Source: Paramylibacter kogurei (lineage in GTDB: Bacteria > Pseudomonadota > Alphaproteobacteria > Rhodobacterales > Rhodobacteraceae). From it: a stretch of DNA of 64,000 nt. Below, piece by piece: positions 9,324 to 17,021 of the stretch (positions within the stretch are counted from its first letter, which is position 1; each line of letters opens with the position of its first letter). The notes below the pieces were generated by a model. The model did not search any database and was not told where the DNA came from. It worked only from the letters and a program-made list of their open reading frames with translations. A program made the position numbers and the translations under genes. The DNA lies in the NCBI RefSeq assembly GCF_002742285.1, contig NZ_MDGM01000007.1, positions 248,001 through 312,000 on the forward strand, read 5' to 3'.

Positions 9324-9925
9324 TTCACCGCCTCGTCATAGGCGGCAACCATCGCGCGTGCGCGTTTTCCGACATCTTTTGCTGAACTATTGGGTGTATA
9401 AAGTGCTGTGCCAATACCAAACCCTGTCGCACCCGCGGCCAACCATTCGCCAAAATTATCAGCACCCGCACCACCAACCATATAGGTTTCCGTTTGCGCC
9501 GGCAAAACAGCGCGCAATGCTTTTAATCCAGACACGCCAAGCAACCCCGCTGGGAAAAATTTCAACCCATCGGCACCTGCGTGCAATGCGGCGAAACATT
9601 CGGTTGGGGTCAAAACACCTGGATAGCTTTGCATTCCCAGTGATTTGGTTTTTTTGATCACGTCAATATCGCAATTGGGCGAAACAATCATGCGACCACC
9701 CACATCAGCAACGCGTGCAACATCATCGACGGCTAACACTGTACCCGCCCCAATAGCGGCGACATCTCCAAATTTTTCAACCATCATCCCAATGCTATCA
9801 AACGGATTGGGAGAGTTCAGCGGCACTTCGACACGATCAAATCCCGCTTGAATCACAGCGGCACAAATTTCCACCGCTTCGGTCGGTTTTACACCACGCA
9901 AAATGGCGATTAAGGGGCGGCTCAT
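9320..9925 (-). CDS. dgoA: 2-dehydro-3-deoxy-6-phosphogalactonate aldolase
   Basis: This 201-residue class I aldolase cleaves 2-keto-3-deoxy-6-phosphogalactonate to pyruvate and glyceraldehyde-3-phosphate, the last step of the De Ley-Doudoroff pathway. It shows the KDPG/KDPGal aldolase pattern: PLIAILRGVKP at the start, E33 in DRVEVPLNSP, AIGAGTVL near 58-65, and the Schiff-base lysine K122 in GLKFFPA. The VPLNSP stretch is the form seen in galactonate rather than gluconate aldolases. It overlaps the kinase gene upstream and the lactonase gene downstream by 4 bases each. Confidence 0.93.
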   Translation of the reverse strand: MSRPLIAILRGVKPTEAVEICAAVIQAGFDRVEVPLNSPNPFDSIGMMVEKFGDVAAIGAGTVLAVDDVARVADVGGRMIVSPNCDIDVIKKTKSLGMQSYPGVLTPTECFAALHAGADGLKFFPAGLLGVSGLKALRAVLPAQTETYMVGGAGADNFGEWLAAGATGFGIGTALYTPNSSAKDVGKRARAMVAAYDEAVK

Positions 9926-10839
9926 GCTGTTTCCTTTAGCGATTGATAGGCAGCGTTTAAACCTGCCACTGTCATGTGATCGGCATCGGTACGCATGGCT
10001 GACACACCTTGTTCAAGCAAAGCAGCACTATATATTTTTGCCAGCTTCTCATCGCCCAAAATCGCGATTTGTTGCCCCAGCCAATATGGGCGTGCCGCTG
10101 CCAATTCTGCACCAACCAACAGGCCCGATAAACGGGCGCGTGCAACCTGTGCCGATTGCCCTGCCAGCAACCCATCTGCACGCAATGAAAACAAACGCCC
10201 TGCGATGCGTTCAGGTTTGGACATGCTGTCAGATACGGCATCGATGAATGCGTCGTCATCCCAACCTTCATTGGCAATCGAATGGCGAAGAACCGTGTTT
10301 TGAGACAGCGTATCGAACATTTCACCTGTCATGAATGTTTGAAACGAAACAACCTCGCCTGCGCTAATGTGCACCCATTTGGTATGGCTACCGGGTAAAC
10401 AAATAACCCCATCCCAATCAGGATTGGTTGCGATGAAACCGGCGATCTGGGTTTCTTCTCCGCGCATCACATCGCTTGGGTTATCTTGTCGAATACCGGG
10501 TACGATATAAACCGATAAATCGTCCCCATTTACGGGTGCTTTGATCAGGCCATCTGGCAATGGTTTGCACGGTGCCTTTGTATATGGTGCTTCGATCCAG
10601 CCTTGGCGCGATCCAACCATGCCACAGGCGACAACGGTTGTTGATCCACCTAAATTCCAGCAAGCAATAGATTTACGCAACACTGTTTCAAATTGATCGC
10701 GTTCCAGCCCGCCCATCCCATCAGATGAACAAGCCATATCCAATGCACGCCCCGATTTTGAAACAGCCCAAGCACGTAGATTTGTTGTGCCCCAATCAAC
10801 CGCGATCCAATCGGGTGAAATATTTTTGTCTTCGCTCAT
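9922..10839 (-). CDS. dgoK: 2-dehydro-3-deoxygalactonokinase
   Basis: The 305-residue sugar-acid kinase phosphorylates 2-keto-3-deoxygalactonate at O6, supplying the substrate of the next gene product. The N-terminal phosphate-binding motif of the DgoK family, IAVDWGTTNLRAW, lies at residues 12-24. The conserved CLPGSHTKWVH and the SLRADGLL region are also present. It is flanked by ATGA overlaps with the SDR gene upstream and dgoA downstream. DgoK is a dedicated family with few alternative functions. Confidence 0.93.
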   Translation of the reverse strand: MSEDKNISPDWIAVDWGTTNLRAWAVSKSGRALDMACSSDGMGGLERDQFETVLRKSIACWNLGGSTTVVACGMVGSRQGWIEAPYTKAPCKPLPDGLIKAPVNGDDLSVYIVPGIRQDNPSDVMRGEETQIAGFIATNPDWDGVICLPGSHTKWVHISAGEVVSFQTFMTGEMFDTLSQNTVLRHSIANEGWDDDAFIDAVSDSMSKPERIAGRLFSLRADGLLAGQSAQVARARLSGLLVGAELAAARPYWLGQQIAILGDEKLAKIYSAALLEQGVSAMRTDADHMTVAGLNAAYQSLKETA

Positions 10840-11609
10840 CCTGTTACCACAACACCGCCATCAATTACCAAGGCTTGGCCTGTCATCGCTTTGGATGATT
10901 TGGATGCCAAAAACAAGACGCCATCAACGATATCTTCTGGTGCCAGAGGGTCAGGCAAACATTGTCGTGCGATATGCGCGTTTAGCCCTTCTTCGGTGAC
11001 CCACATATCTTTTTGTTTTTGGGTCAAAACCCAGCCGGGCGCCAATGCATTTACCCGAATATGATCAGAGCCAAATTCACGCGCCAATGAACGCGTCAGA
11101 CCATTAATCCCTGAATTCGCCATGGTATAAAGAGGATATCCCGCATTCCCCATCATATAGCTGATGGAAGAAAAATTGATAATTGAACCACCACCGTGTT
11201 CGCGCATACCGTCAACCACAGCTTGGGCTGCGAAAAAATATGCCTTGAGATTCACATCCAACATAAATTCCCAAAATTTTTCGTCCACCTCATCGGCGGA
11301 GTGACGGGCATCGTTGGCCGCATTATTTACCAAAACGCTGATGGGGCCGTGGTGTTCGCCAGCTTGCGTGATGCATTTTTTCAATGCGGGAATATCGGTA
11401 ATATCACATTGCATAAAATGGGGACGATTGCCGCCGTGTTTTTGTTCCATTTCATCGCAAAACGCGCTTGCATCGGATCGCCCGACGAATGCAACCTTGG
11501 CACCCTGTGCCAAGAACCCATCGGTGAGCGCGGCACCAATGCCCGATCCACCACCGGTGATAAACACCGATTTCCCTGCTAAATCGCGAAAGGTTACGTT
11601 ATCTGTCAT
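10836..11609 (-). CDS. SDR-family dehydrogenase, probable galactose 1-dehydrogenase, with altered catalytic Lys
   Basis: This 257-residue short-chain dehydrogenase has the NAD(P)-binding TGGGSGIG at 18-25, NNAAN at 95-99, the catalytic Ser region NFSSIS at 145-150 and Y161. The residue four after Y161, normally the catalytic Lys of YxxxK, is Asn: the sequence reads YTMANSGINGL. By context it should oxidise D-galactose to galactonolactone, feeding the lactonase. The ATG at 11609 overlaps the GH4 stop (ATGA) and follows an AGGTGG ribosome-binding site. A longer in-frame start would extend into the GH4 gene. Fold assignment is firm; galactose specificity is inferred and activity is uncertain because of Asn165. 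Confidence 0.82.
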   Translation of the reverse strand: MTDNVTFRDLAGKSVFITGGGSGIGAALTDGFLAQGAKVAFVGRSDASAFCDEMEQKHGGNRPHFMQCDITDIPALKKCITQAGEHHGPISVLVNNAANDARHSADEVDEKFWEFMLDVNLKAYFFAAQAVVDGMREHGGGSIINFSSISYMMGNAGYPLYTMANSGINGLTRSLAREFGSDHIRVNALAPGWVLTQKQKDMWVTEEGLNAHIARQCLPDPLAPEDIVDGVLFLASKSSKAMTGQALVIDGGVVVTG

Positions 11610-12964
11610 GCTGCCACCTGTGTACGTGCCCATTCGGGCAACCAATCGCCATGTTGCGCCAACAGATCATCCACCATGGCGCGGATCTGATCCAAATCCA
11701 ATTCGGCGGCGGTGTGCGGATCCATCATTGCAGCGTGGTAAATATGTTCGCGATCTTGCGTCAGCAACGCTGCCACGGTCAGTTCCTGAACATTCACATT
11801 GCTCCGCATCAGTGCGATCAATTGAGGTGGTATATTATCCACCACTGTTGGGCTGATGCCATTGGCATCAACCAGACACGGCACCTCTACCGCCGCACCC
11901 ACTGGCAATTGTGGAATAAATCCATGATTGGCGACATTGCCGTAAATCACGGCTGGCGTATTGGTAGACATCGCATTCATGATTGTAGCTGCGTATTCAT
12001 GGCTTTTGGGGACTTCGATTTTATCGGCCTTTTTGAACGCCTCTGCCTGTGATTTCCAATCGGCGATTTGTTCTTCGCATCGGGTCGGGTATTCGTCCAA
12101 AGGGATTTGAAACCGCTTAATCAAATCATCGCGCCCAGATTTAATAAACCACGGCACATATTCAGCAAAATGTTCTGAGCTTTCCGTCACAAAATAACCA
12201 AGCTGTTTCATCATTTCATAGCGCACTAAATTTGGGCAACGTTCATTCGCACCTGTTGTACGCGGATAGGTTCCATTGCGATAACCATCAAACAGGCGTG
12301 GATAAACATCGGCATATGATCCATCTGCAAGTCGTTCTTCCAATTCCAGAAAAAATGCAACGTGGTTTATGCCCGCCACCTTGTAACGCAGTTTATCAAC
12401 ATCAACGCCCAGATCATGCGCCAGCTCTGCCGCCGTGCCCTGTACCGAATGGCACAGGCCCACCTGTTTGATATCGGGATAACGCGCCGCAATCGCCCAA
12501 GTATTAATTGCCATTGGATTTACATATTGCAACATCAATGCATCGGGGCAAACCGCACGCATGTCTTCGCAGATATTCCACAAATGTGGCACTGTGCGCA
12601 GCCCGCGCATGATACCGCCAATGCCCAATGTATCTGCAATCGTTTGGCGCAAACCATATTGTTTGGGGATTTCAAAATCTGTCACCGTGCAAGGTTTGTA
12701 CCCACCGATTTGAAAAGCAACGACAACGAAATCTGCCCCCGTCAGCGCGGCGCGTTGATCGGTGTAGGTTTCAACAGTTGCACCAACATCCATAGACGCG
12801 ATCATTTTTTTCGCAACCAATTCAGATTCATCCAAACGGGATTGGTCAATATCCATCAATGCAATTGTTGCATCAGAAAGCGCATTATAATGCAGCGCAT
12901 CCCCCACAATATTTTTCATAAAAATTGTGGAGCCAGCACCGATAAAGGTAATTTTCTTTGGCAT
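11606..12964 (-). CDS. GH4 alpha-galactosidase (NAD- and metal-dependent)
   Basis: The 452-residue glycoside hydrolase family 4 protein uses NAD+ and Mn2+ in a redox-elimination mechanism. The dinucleotide-binding region is ITFIGAGSTIF at 5-15. NP at 149-150 in YVNPMAINTW, C171-H172 in GLCHSVQGT and N200-H201 in AGINHVAFF match the metal and substrate residues of the MelA/AglA group. The CHS form of the motif is usual for alpha-galactosidases, though alpha-glucosidases and galacturonidases also occur in GH4. It is the first enzyme gene after the permease genes, and lies 9 bases after malG-like. Confidence 0.88.
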   Translation of the reverse strand: MPKKITFIGAGSTIFMKNIVGDALHYNALSDATIALMDIDQSRLDESELVAKKMIASMDVGATVETYTDQRAALTGADFVVVAFQIGGYKPCTVTDFEIPKQYGLRQTIADTLGIGGIMRGLRTVPHLWNICEDMRAVCPDALMLQYVNPMAINTWAIAARYPDIKQVGLCHSVQGTAAELAHDLGVDVDKLRYKVAGINHVAFFLELEERLADGSYADVYPRLFDGYRNGTYPRTTGANERCPNLVRYEMMKQLGYFVTESSEHFAEYVPWFIKSGRDDLIKRFQIPLDEYPTRCEEQIADWKSQAEAFKKADKIEVPKSHEYAATIMNAMSTNTPAVIYGNVANHGFIPQLPVGAAVEVPCLVDANGISPTVVDNIPPQLIALMRSNVNVQELTVAALLTQDREHIYHAAMMDPHTAAELDLDQIRAMVDDLLAQHGDWLPEWARTQVAA

Positions 12965-12973
12965 GGTTTTATC

Positions 12974-13822
12974 CTATTTCACAGCGCCCAAAGTCAGGCC
13001 AGCAATAAAGTGTTTCTGCATCAAGAAGAACATCGCAACAGGCGGAATAGCCGCCACGATTGATCCTGCACTCATCAAATGATAGGCGGCGCGATACTGT
13101 GCATTAAACGATGTAATTCCTGCGGTGACGGGTTGGCTTTCAACCCCTTGGGTCAGAACAACCGCCCAAAAATAATCGTTCCAAATAAAGGTAAAAATCA
13201 AAACCGCAAGTGCCGCGATGGCAGGTTTCATCAAGGGCAAAACCACATACCAGAAAATGCGCCATTCCGCGATACCTTCGACGCGCGCGGCCTCGATCAA
13301 TTCAAACGGCAATGCGCGGATGAAATTGCGCATGAACAGTGTACAAAACCCAGTTTGAAAGGCGATGTGGAATAAAACCAAGCCCGTTTTCGTATTATAC
13401 AAACCCATTTGTAATGTCAGATCACGCACAGGCACCATCAAGATTTGAAAGGGTACAAAGTTGCCTGCAACAAACAGGAAAAACACCGCCAAGTTCAGCT
13501 TGAACCGATAAATGCCAAGCGCAAATCCCGTCATCGCGCTCAGCGCAACTGCACCGATCACGGTGGGAATGGTGATGAACACGGAATTCAACAAATAGCG
13601 CGGCATGTCAGATTCCAAAAACACCCGCCCGTAATTTTCAAAGCCTGCAAATTGCGATGGTAAATTCCAGTAGTTCCCTGCAGAAAAATCACCCGCGGGT
13701 TTGATTGAAAACAATGCCACCGCAATAAGCGGTAAGAGCCACAAAACAAGCGCTACTGGCAGCAAGGATTGATATGTTAATTGCCACGTGCGTGACGATT
13801 TTTCGATAGGTGTTGGAAACAT
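12974..13822 (-). CDS. sugar ABC transporter permease (MalG type)
   Basis: The 282-residue inner-membrane permease has six predicted membrane segments. It carries the EAA loop EAARVEGIAEWRIFWYVVLPLMKPA at about residues 180-205, the contact point for the ATPase. It ends in the short hydrophobic tail common to MalG-type subunits. Its start lies one base after the stop of the MalF-type gene. It should pair with that permease, the solute-binding protein at 14799-16046 and the ATPase at 17022-18083 to import oligosaccharides, probably alpha- and beta-galactosides. Confidence 0.92.
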   Translation of the reverse strand: MFPTPIEKSSRTWQLTYQSLLPVALVLWLLPLIAVALFSIKPAGDFSAGNYWNLPSQFAGFENYGRVFLESDMPRYLLNSVFITIPTVIGAVALSAMTGFALGIYRFKLNLAVFFLFVAGNFVPFQILMVPVRDLTLQMGLYNTKTGLVLFHIAFQTGFCTLFMRNFIRALPFELIEAARVEGIAEWRIFWYVVLPLMKPAIAALAVLIFTFIWNDYFWAVVLTQGVESQPVTAGITSFNAQYRAAYHLMSAGSIVAAIPPVAMFFLMQKHFIAGLTLGAVK

Positions 13823-13823
13823 A

Positions 13824-14735
13824 TCAATGCCCTCTTTCTTCTTTGTACATGGAGTACAAGAAATAGGTGATGAAACACAGCATGATCAGGAACAGAACCA
13901 CCGCGATGGCGGCGCCATATCCCATGCGAAAACCGTATTCGGATAGTGCCACTTCGAACATGTAAAAGCTTAACACACGGCTCTCCCCAAAAGGGCCGCC
14001 ATTGGTCATGATTGAAATCAAATCAAATGATCGCAGCGCCCCAATCACGGTCACAACAAATGCAATGAATGTAGCCGGTTTCAGTTGTGGAATAATCACA
14101 TACCACAACATGCGCCAACCCTTGGCACCATCAAGGCGTGCTGCTTCTATCTGTTCTGGATCAACGGCGTTTAAACCTGTCAGATACAAAATCATGCAAT
14201 AGGCTGTTTGCGGCCACAGACCCGCAGCGATAATGCCATATGTGACATATGTCGGATCGCCCAGCACATTGATTGGGCCAAAGCCAAACCAACCGATAAA
14301 CGTATTTAACAATCCAAATGTCGGATCATAAAACCACGTAAACACCAAACCAACCACGACTTGTGAAATGACAAATGGGAAAAAGAATAGGGATTTGTAT
14401 AACCGTATCCCCGTCACCGTTTGGTTCAAAAACAATGCAATGAACAGCCCCGCAGGGATCGCCAGCAAATACAAGGCCAGCCAGATCAGGTTGTTGCGCA
14501 AAGATATATAAAACGCCGGGTCATGCCACAATTCACGGTAATTTTCCAAACCGACCGATGTGCCCTGCCCCAATCCATCCCAATCAAGGGTGGAAATATA
14601 AAAGCTCTGGAATACGGGCAATATGACGTAGAAAAGAAACATCAAAATGCCTGGGATCAGGAACAACCAAGGTGTCAACGCAATTTCATTGCGTTTATAC
14701 CACGAACGATTTGAATGATCGGCTTGCATGGACAT
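13824..14735 (-). CDS. sugar ABC transporter permease (MalF type)
   Basis: The 303-residue inner-membrane permease has six predicted membrane segments and an EAA loop (EAARLDGAKGWRMLWYVIIPQLKPA, about residues 205-230). The cytoplasmic start NRSWYKRNEIALTPWLFLIPG is typical of MalF/UgpA-type subunits. The start at 14735 is preferred because GGGGGT lies at ribosome-binding distance; an in-frame ATG 16 codons earlier falls inside the preceding hairpin. It is downstream of the binding-protein gene, with a terminator-like hairpin in between that would reduce its expression relative to the binding protein. Confidence 0.92.
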   Translation of the reverse strand: MSMQADHSNRSWYKRNEIALTPWLFLIPGILMFLFYVILPVFQSFYISTLDWDGLGQGTSVGLENYRELWHDPAFYISLRNNLIWLALYLLAIPAGLFIALFLNQTVTGIRLYKSLFFFPFVISQVVVGLVFTWFYDPTFGLLNTFIGWFGFGPINVLGDPTYVTYGIIAAGLWPQTAYCMILYLTGLNAVDPEQIEAARLDGAKGWRMLWYVIIPQLKPATFIAFVVTVIGALRSFDLISIMTNGGPFGESRVLSFYMFEVALSEYGFRMGYGAAIAVVLFLIMLCFITYFLYSMYKEERGH

Positions 14736-14755
14736 AGCTACCCCCAAAAACAGAC

Positions 14756-14785
14756 AAAAATGGCGGGCGCATAACACGCCCACCA
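14756..14785 (-). terminator. terminator-like hairpin between binding-protein and permease genes
   Basis: On the minus strand TGGTGGGCG, a seven-base loop and CGCCCGCCA form a 9-bp stem with one G-T wobble (14785-14761), followed by five T (14760-14756). It lies between the solute-binding protein gene and the permease genes of one operon. Such partial terminators commonly let binding protein be made in excess over permease. Confidence 0.75.
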
Positions 14786-14798
14786 GAGGTACATTTTA

Positions 14799-16046
14799 TT
14801 ATTTGTAGATACGCTTTGCCGCCGCATCCAAGCGCGTCAGGATGGCATCAAGATTATCAGGGCGAACCATGAATTCTTGGAAACCTTCCATGCCGACCTT
14901 GGCCATTTCCGCAGGCGCGTCACGGTCAAAGAATTGCGCAAGCGCATACGCGCCATTCAGCATTTCAAACCCTTGGGATACAAATTTATCATCTGCATTC
15001 ACTGATGATTTATTGTTCACAGGCAACTGTCCCAATTTGGCGTTGATTTCTGTTTGAACATCCGCTGATGCAACATATTGCAAGAACGCTTTGGCGTTTG
15101 CCTTGTTTTTCGCATTCGATGGAATATGCAATGTGTCTGTTGGTGCTTCTTCGGCCATTGGCACACCTTCAACGATCATTGGGAATTGATAGAAATCCAA
15201 TTGATCATCGGTGACACCTGCGTCTTTGATCGCATCAACAGCAAAGTTACCCATCAAATATGCCGCGGCTTCGCCTTTGGCCATGAATGGGATTGCTTCT
15301 TGCCAGCTGTATGCAGTGTGGTTGTCGATAAACGCACCCATGTCGATCAGCTCGCGCCAATTTGCGAATGTTTGCTTCACGCGATCATCTGTCCATGCAA
15401 CACGTCCAGCGGTTAAATCCATGTGGAATTCATAACCATTTGTGCGCATGTTCAAATAATCAAACCAACCCGCAGCAGTCCAAAGGAATTTCGTGCCAAT
15501 TGTGTAACATTTGCGACCAGAATCCAAAACCGCCTGACAGTTGGATTTCATTTCTTCAAATGTTTTTGGCTCTGTCAGACCCAATTCGTTGTAGATATCC
15601 GCACGGTAATAAACACCCCATTGGTAATATGAATAAGGTACACCCCATTGTTTGCCATCAATGGTCATCGCCGCCTTGGTTGATGCAAGGTTTTCACCCA
15701 ATTCACCTTCCCAAAGATCAGATACATCTTCGAACAAACCCGGCTGCACATATGGCAACATACGATTGCCCGCATACCAAGTTGCAACGTCTGGCGCATT
15801 CGCGGTCAAGAAGTTGCGGATCTGCGTTTTATACGCTTCGCGATCGATAATGGTTGTTTCGATTTTCAGATCAGGATGCATACCCTGAAATTCAGCGATC
15901 ATTGTTTCAAATGTTTCGCGCGGCGCAGGGTTTGATGTATCAAGGAAGATTTTCAAATCCCCTGACAGCCCGTCTGCAAACGCAAAAGAAGTGGTTGCCG
16001 TAACGGCAGCGAGCGCCGCAATGGACGCCTTTGTGATGGAACGCAT
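14799..16046 (-). CDS. sugar ABC transporter solute-binding protein (family 1)
   Basis: The 415-residue periplasmic binding protein has an N-terminal signal peptide ending near TTSFAFA (residues 1-25), then a MalE-type two-lobed domain with LSGDLKIFLDTSNPAPRE and WGVPYSYYQWGVYYR. The ATG at 16046 follows a GGGAGG ribosome-binding site; a start 8 codons upstream lacks one. It is the first gene of the nine-gene galactoside operon and faces iclR across a 170-base control region. Ligand is inferred from the two galactosidases downstream; an alpha-galactoside such as melibiose or galactosylglycerol is plausible. Confidence 0.92.
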   Translation of the reverse strand: MRSITKASIAALAAVTATTSFAFADGLSGDLKIFLDTSNPAPRETFETMIAEFQGMHPDLKIETTIIDREAYKTQIRNFLTANAPDVATWYAGNRMLPYVQPGLFEDVSDLWEGELGENLASTKAAMTIDGKQWGVPYSYYQWGVYYRADIYNELGLTEPKTFEEMKSNCQAVLDSGRKCYTIGTKFLWTAAGWFDYLNMRTNGYEFHMDLTAGRVAWTDDRVKQTFANWRELIDMGAFIDNHTAYSWQEAIPFMAKGEAAAYLMGNFAVDAIKDAGVTDDQLDFYQFPMIVEGVPMAEEAPTDTLHIPSNAKNKANAKAFLQYVASADVQTEINAKLGQLPVNNKSSVNADDKFVSQGFEMLNGAYALAQFFDRDAPAEMAKVGMEGFQEFMVRPDNLDAILTRLDAAAKRIYK

Positions 16047-16079
16047 GTGAATCCTCCCTGGTGCTTCCAAATAAAACGA

Positions 16080-16096
16080 GTTCCACTATGTGAAAC
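16080..16096. promoter_or_regulatory. candidate IclR operator (inverted repeat)
   Basis: GTTCCACTATGTGAAAC is a 17-base inverted repeat: 7-base arms GTTCCAC and GTGAAAC that match at six of seven positions around TAT. It lies 34 bases upstream of the solute-binding protein start and between the divergent promoters. IclR-family regulators bind short near-palindromes of this kind close to their own genes. That this regulator binds here is inference. Confidence 0.5.
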
Positions 16097-16109
16097 TTAG
16101 TTTTGATTA

Positions 16110-16138
16110 TTGATACTTAAGCGCGACTCGCCTATGCT
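16110..16138 (+). promoter_or_regulatory. predicted sigma70-type promoter of iclR-ATPase operon
   Basis: TTGATA (16110-16115), a 17-base spacer and TATGCT (16133-16138) form a good housekeeping promoter about 80 bases before the iclR start. On the opposite strand a TTGACA hexamer (16144-16139) overlaps this -10 region and could be the -35 of the divergent operon. No good -10 follows it at the usual spacing. Confidence 0.5.
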
Positions 16139-16216
16139 TGTCAAGAATTTAGATGAAATCTGTTCACGGCGAGGAGGCCAAACAGATAAAATTCTAAACG
16201 ACGCGGGAGGATAAAT

Positions 16217-17020
16217 ATGGCGCAACGTGACGGCGACGGAACGATTGGCAAAGCCCTTAGTGTAATGGATCAAGTGGCCAATTTCGGCCGCCCTGTGAAA
16301 TTTTCGGAATTGCTAGATGGGTCAGAATTCCCAAAGGCAACTTTGTTTCGTTATGTGCAGGCGCTGACGAATCAACGCATGTTGCGTTTTGATCCTGATC
16401 GCAACACATATGCACCCGGTGCACGTCTGATGCGTCTGGCACATGCGGCGTGGGAACAAAGCTCGCTCGCGCCCATTGCGCGCCCACATATTGATCGACT
16501 GAGCGAAATCGTCGGCGAAACTGTGCATCTGGCACAGCTTGATAATGCACAAGTGTTATACGTCGACAAGCGCAACGCCACCCAACCCATCGCCATGTTT
16601 TCAGAAGCAGGCAAGGTTGGCCCGGCCTATTGCACTGGCGTGGGCAAAGCGATGCTGGCCTTTTTGGACGAGGACACATTATCAAGCGTGATCGCTCAAC
16701 AATCATTTCACCAATTTACGCCTTCTACATTGAAAAATGAAACGGAATTGCGTGCCGAACTGGCCGAAATTCGCGCCAATGGATATGGGTTCGATCGTGA
16801 AGAACACGAACCCAGCATCATCTGTGTCGCCATGCCAATTTTAACACCACGCGGGCGCATCTTGGGCGCATTGTCCGTGACCAGTTCAACCACCCGCACC
16901 AATTTGGCCGCGATGGAAAAGCTGGTTCCAGAATTATCAAAAACCAGCCAAGCCATTGCCGCAGAGGCACAGGATTGGCGTTTTCCAGATCTTAATAAAT
17001 CACAAACGATGGGGGCATAG
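16217..17020 (+). CDS. IclR-family transcriptional regulator of the galactoside locus
   Basis: This 267-residue regulator has an N-terminal winged helix (about residues 8-68, including FSELLDGSEFPKATLFRYVQ) and a C-terminal GAF-like effector domain. The latter is marked by YCTGVGKAMLAFL and GYGFDREEHEPSIICVAMPI. IclR proteins are usually repressors or dual regulators that sense a pathway intermediate. It is divergent from the nine-gene galactoside operon and one base upstream of the transporter ATPase gene, so it very likely controls both. GGGAGG precedes its ATG. The effector is unknown; galactonate or KDGal would be reasonable candidates. Confidence 0.9.
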   Translation: MAQRDGDGTIGKALSVMDQVANFGRPVKFSELLDGSEFPKATLFRYVQALTNQRMLRFDPDRNTYAPGARLMRLAHAAWEQSSLAPIARPHIDRLSEIVGETVHLAQLDNAQVLYVDKRNATQPIAMFSEAGKVGPAYCTGVGKAMLAFLDEDTLSSVIAQQSFHQFTPSTLKNETELRAELAEIRANGYGFDREEHEPSIICVAMPILTPRGRILGALSVTSSTTRTNLAAMEKLVPELSKTSQAIAAEAQDWRFPDLNKSQTMGA

Positions 17021-17021
17021 C

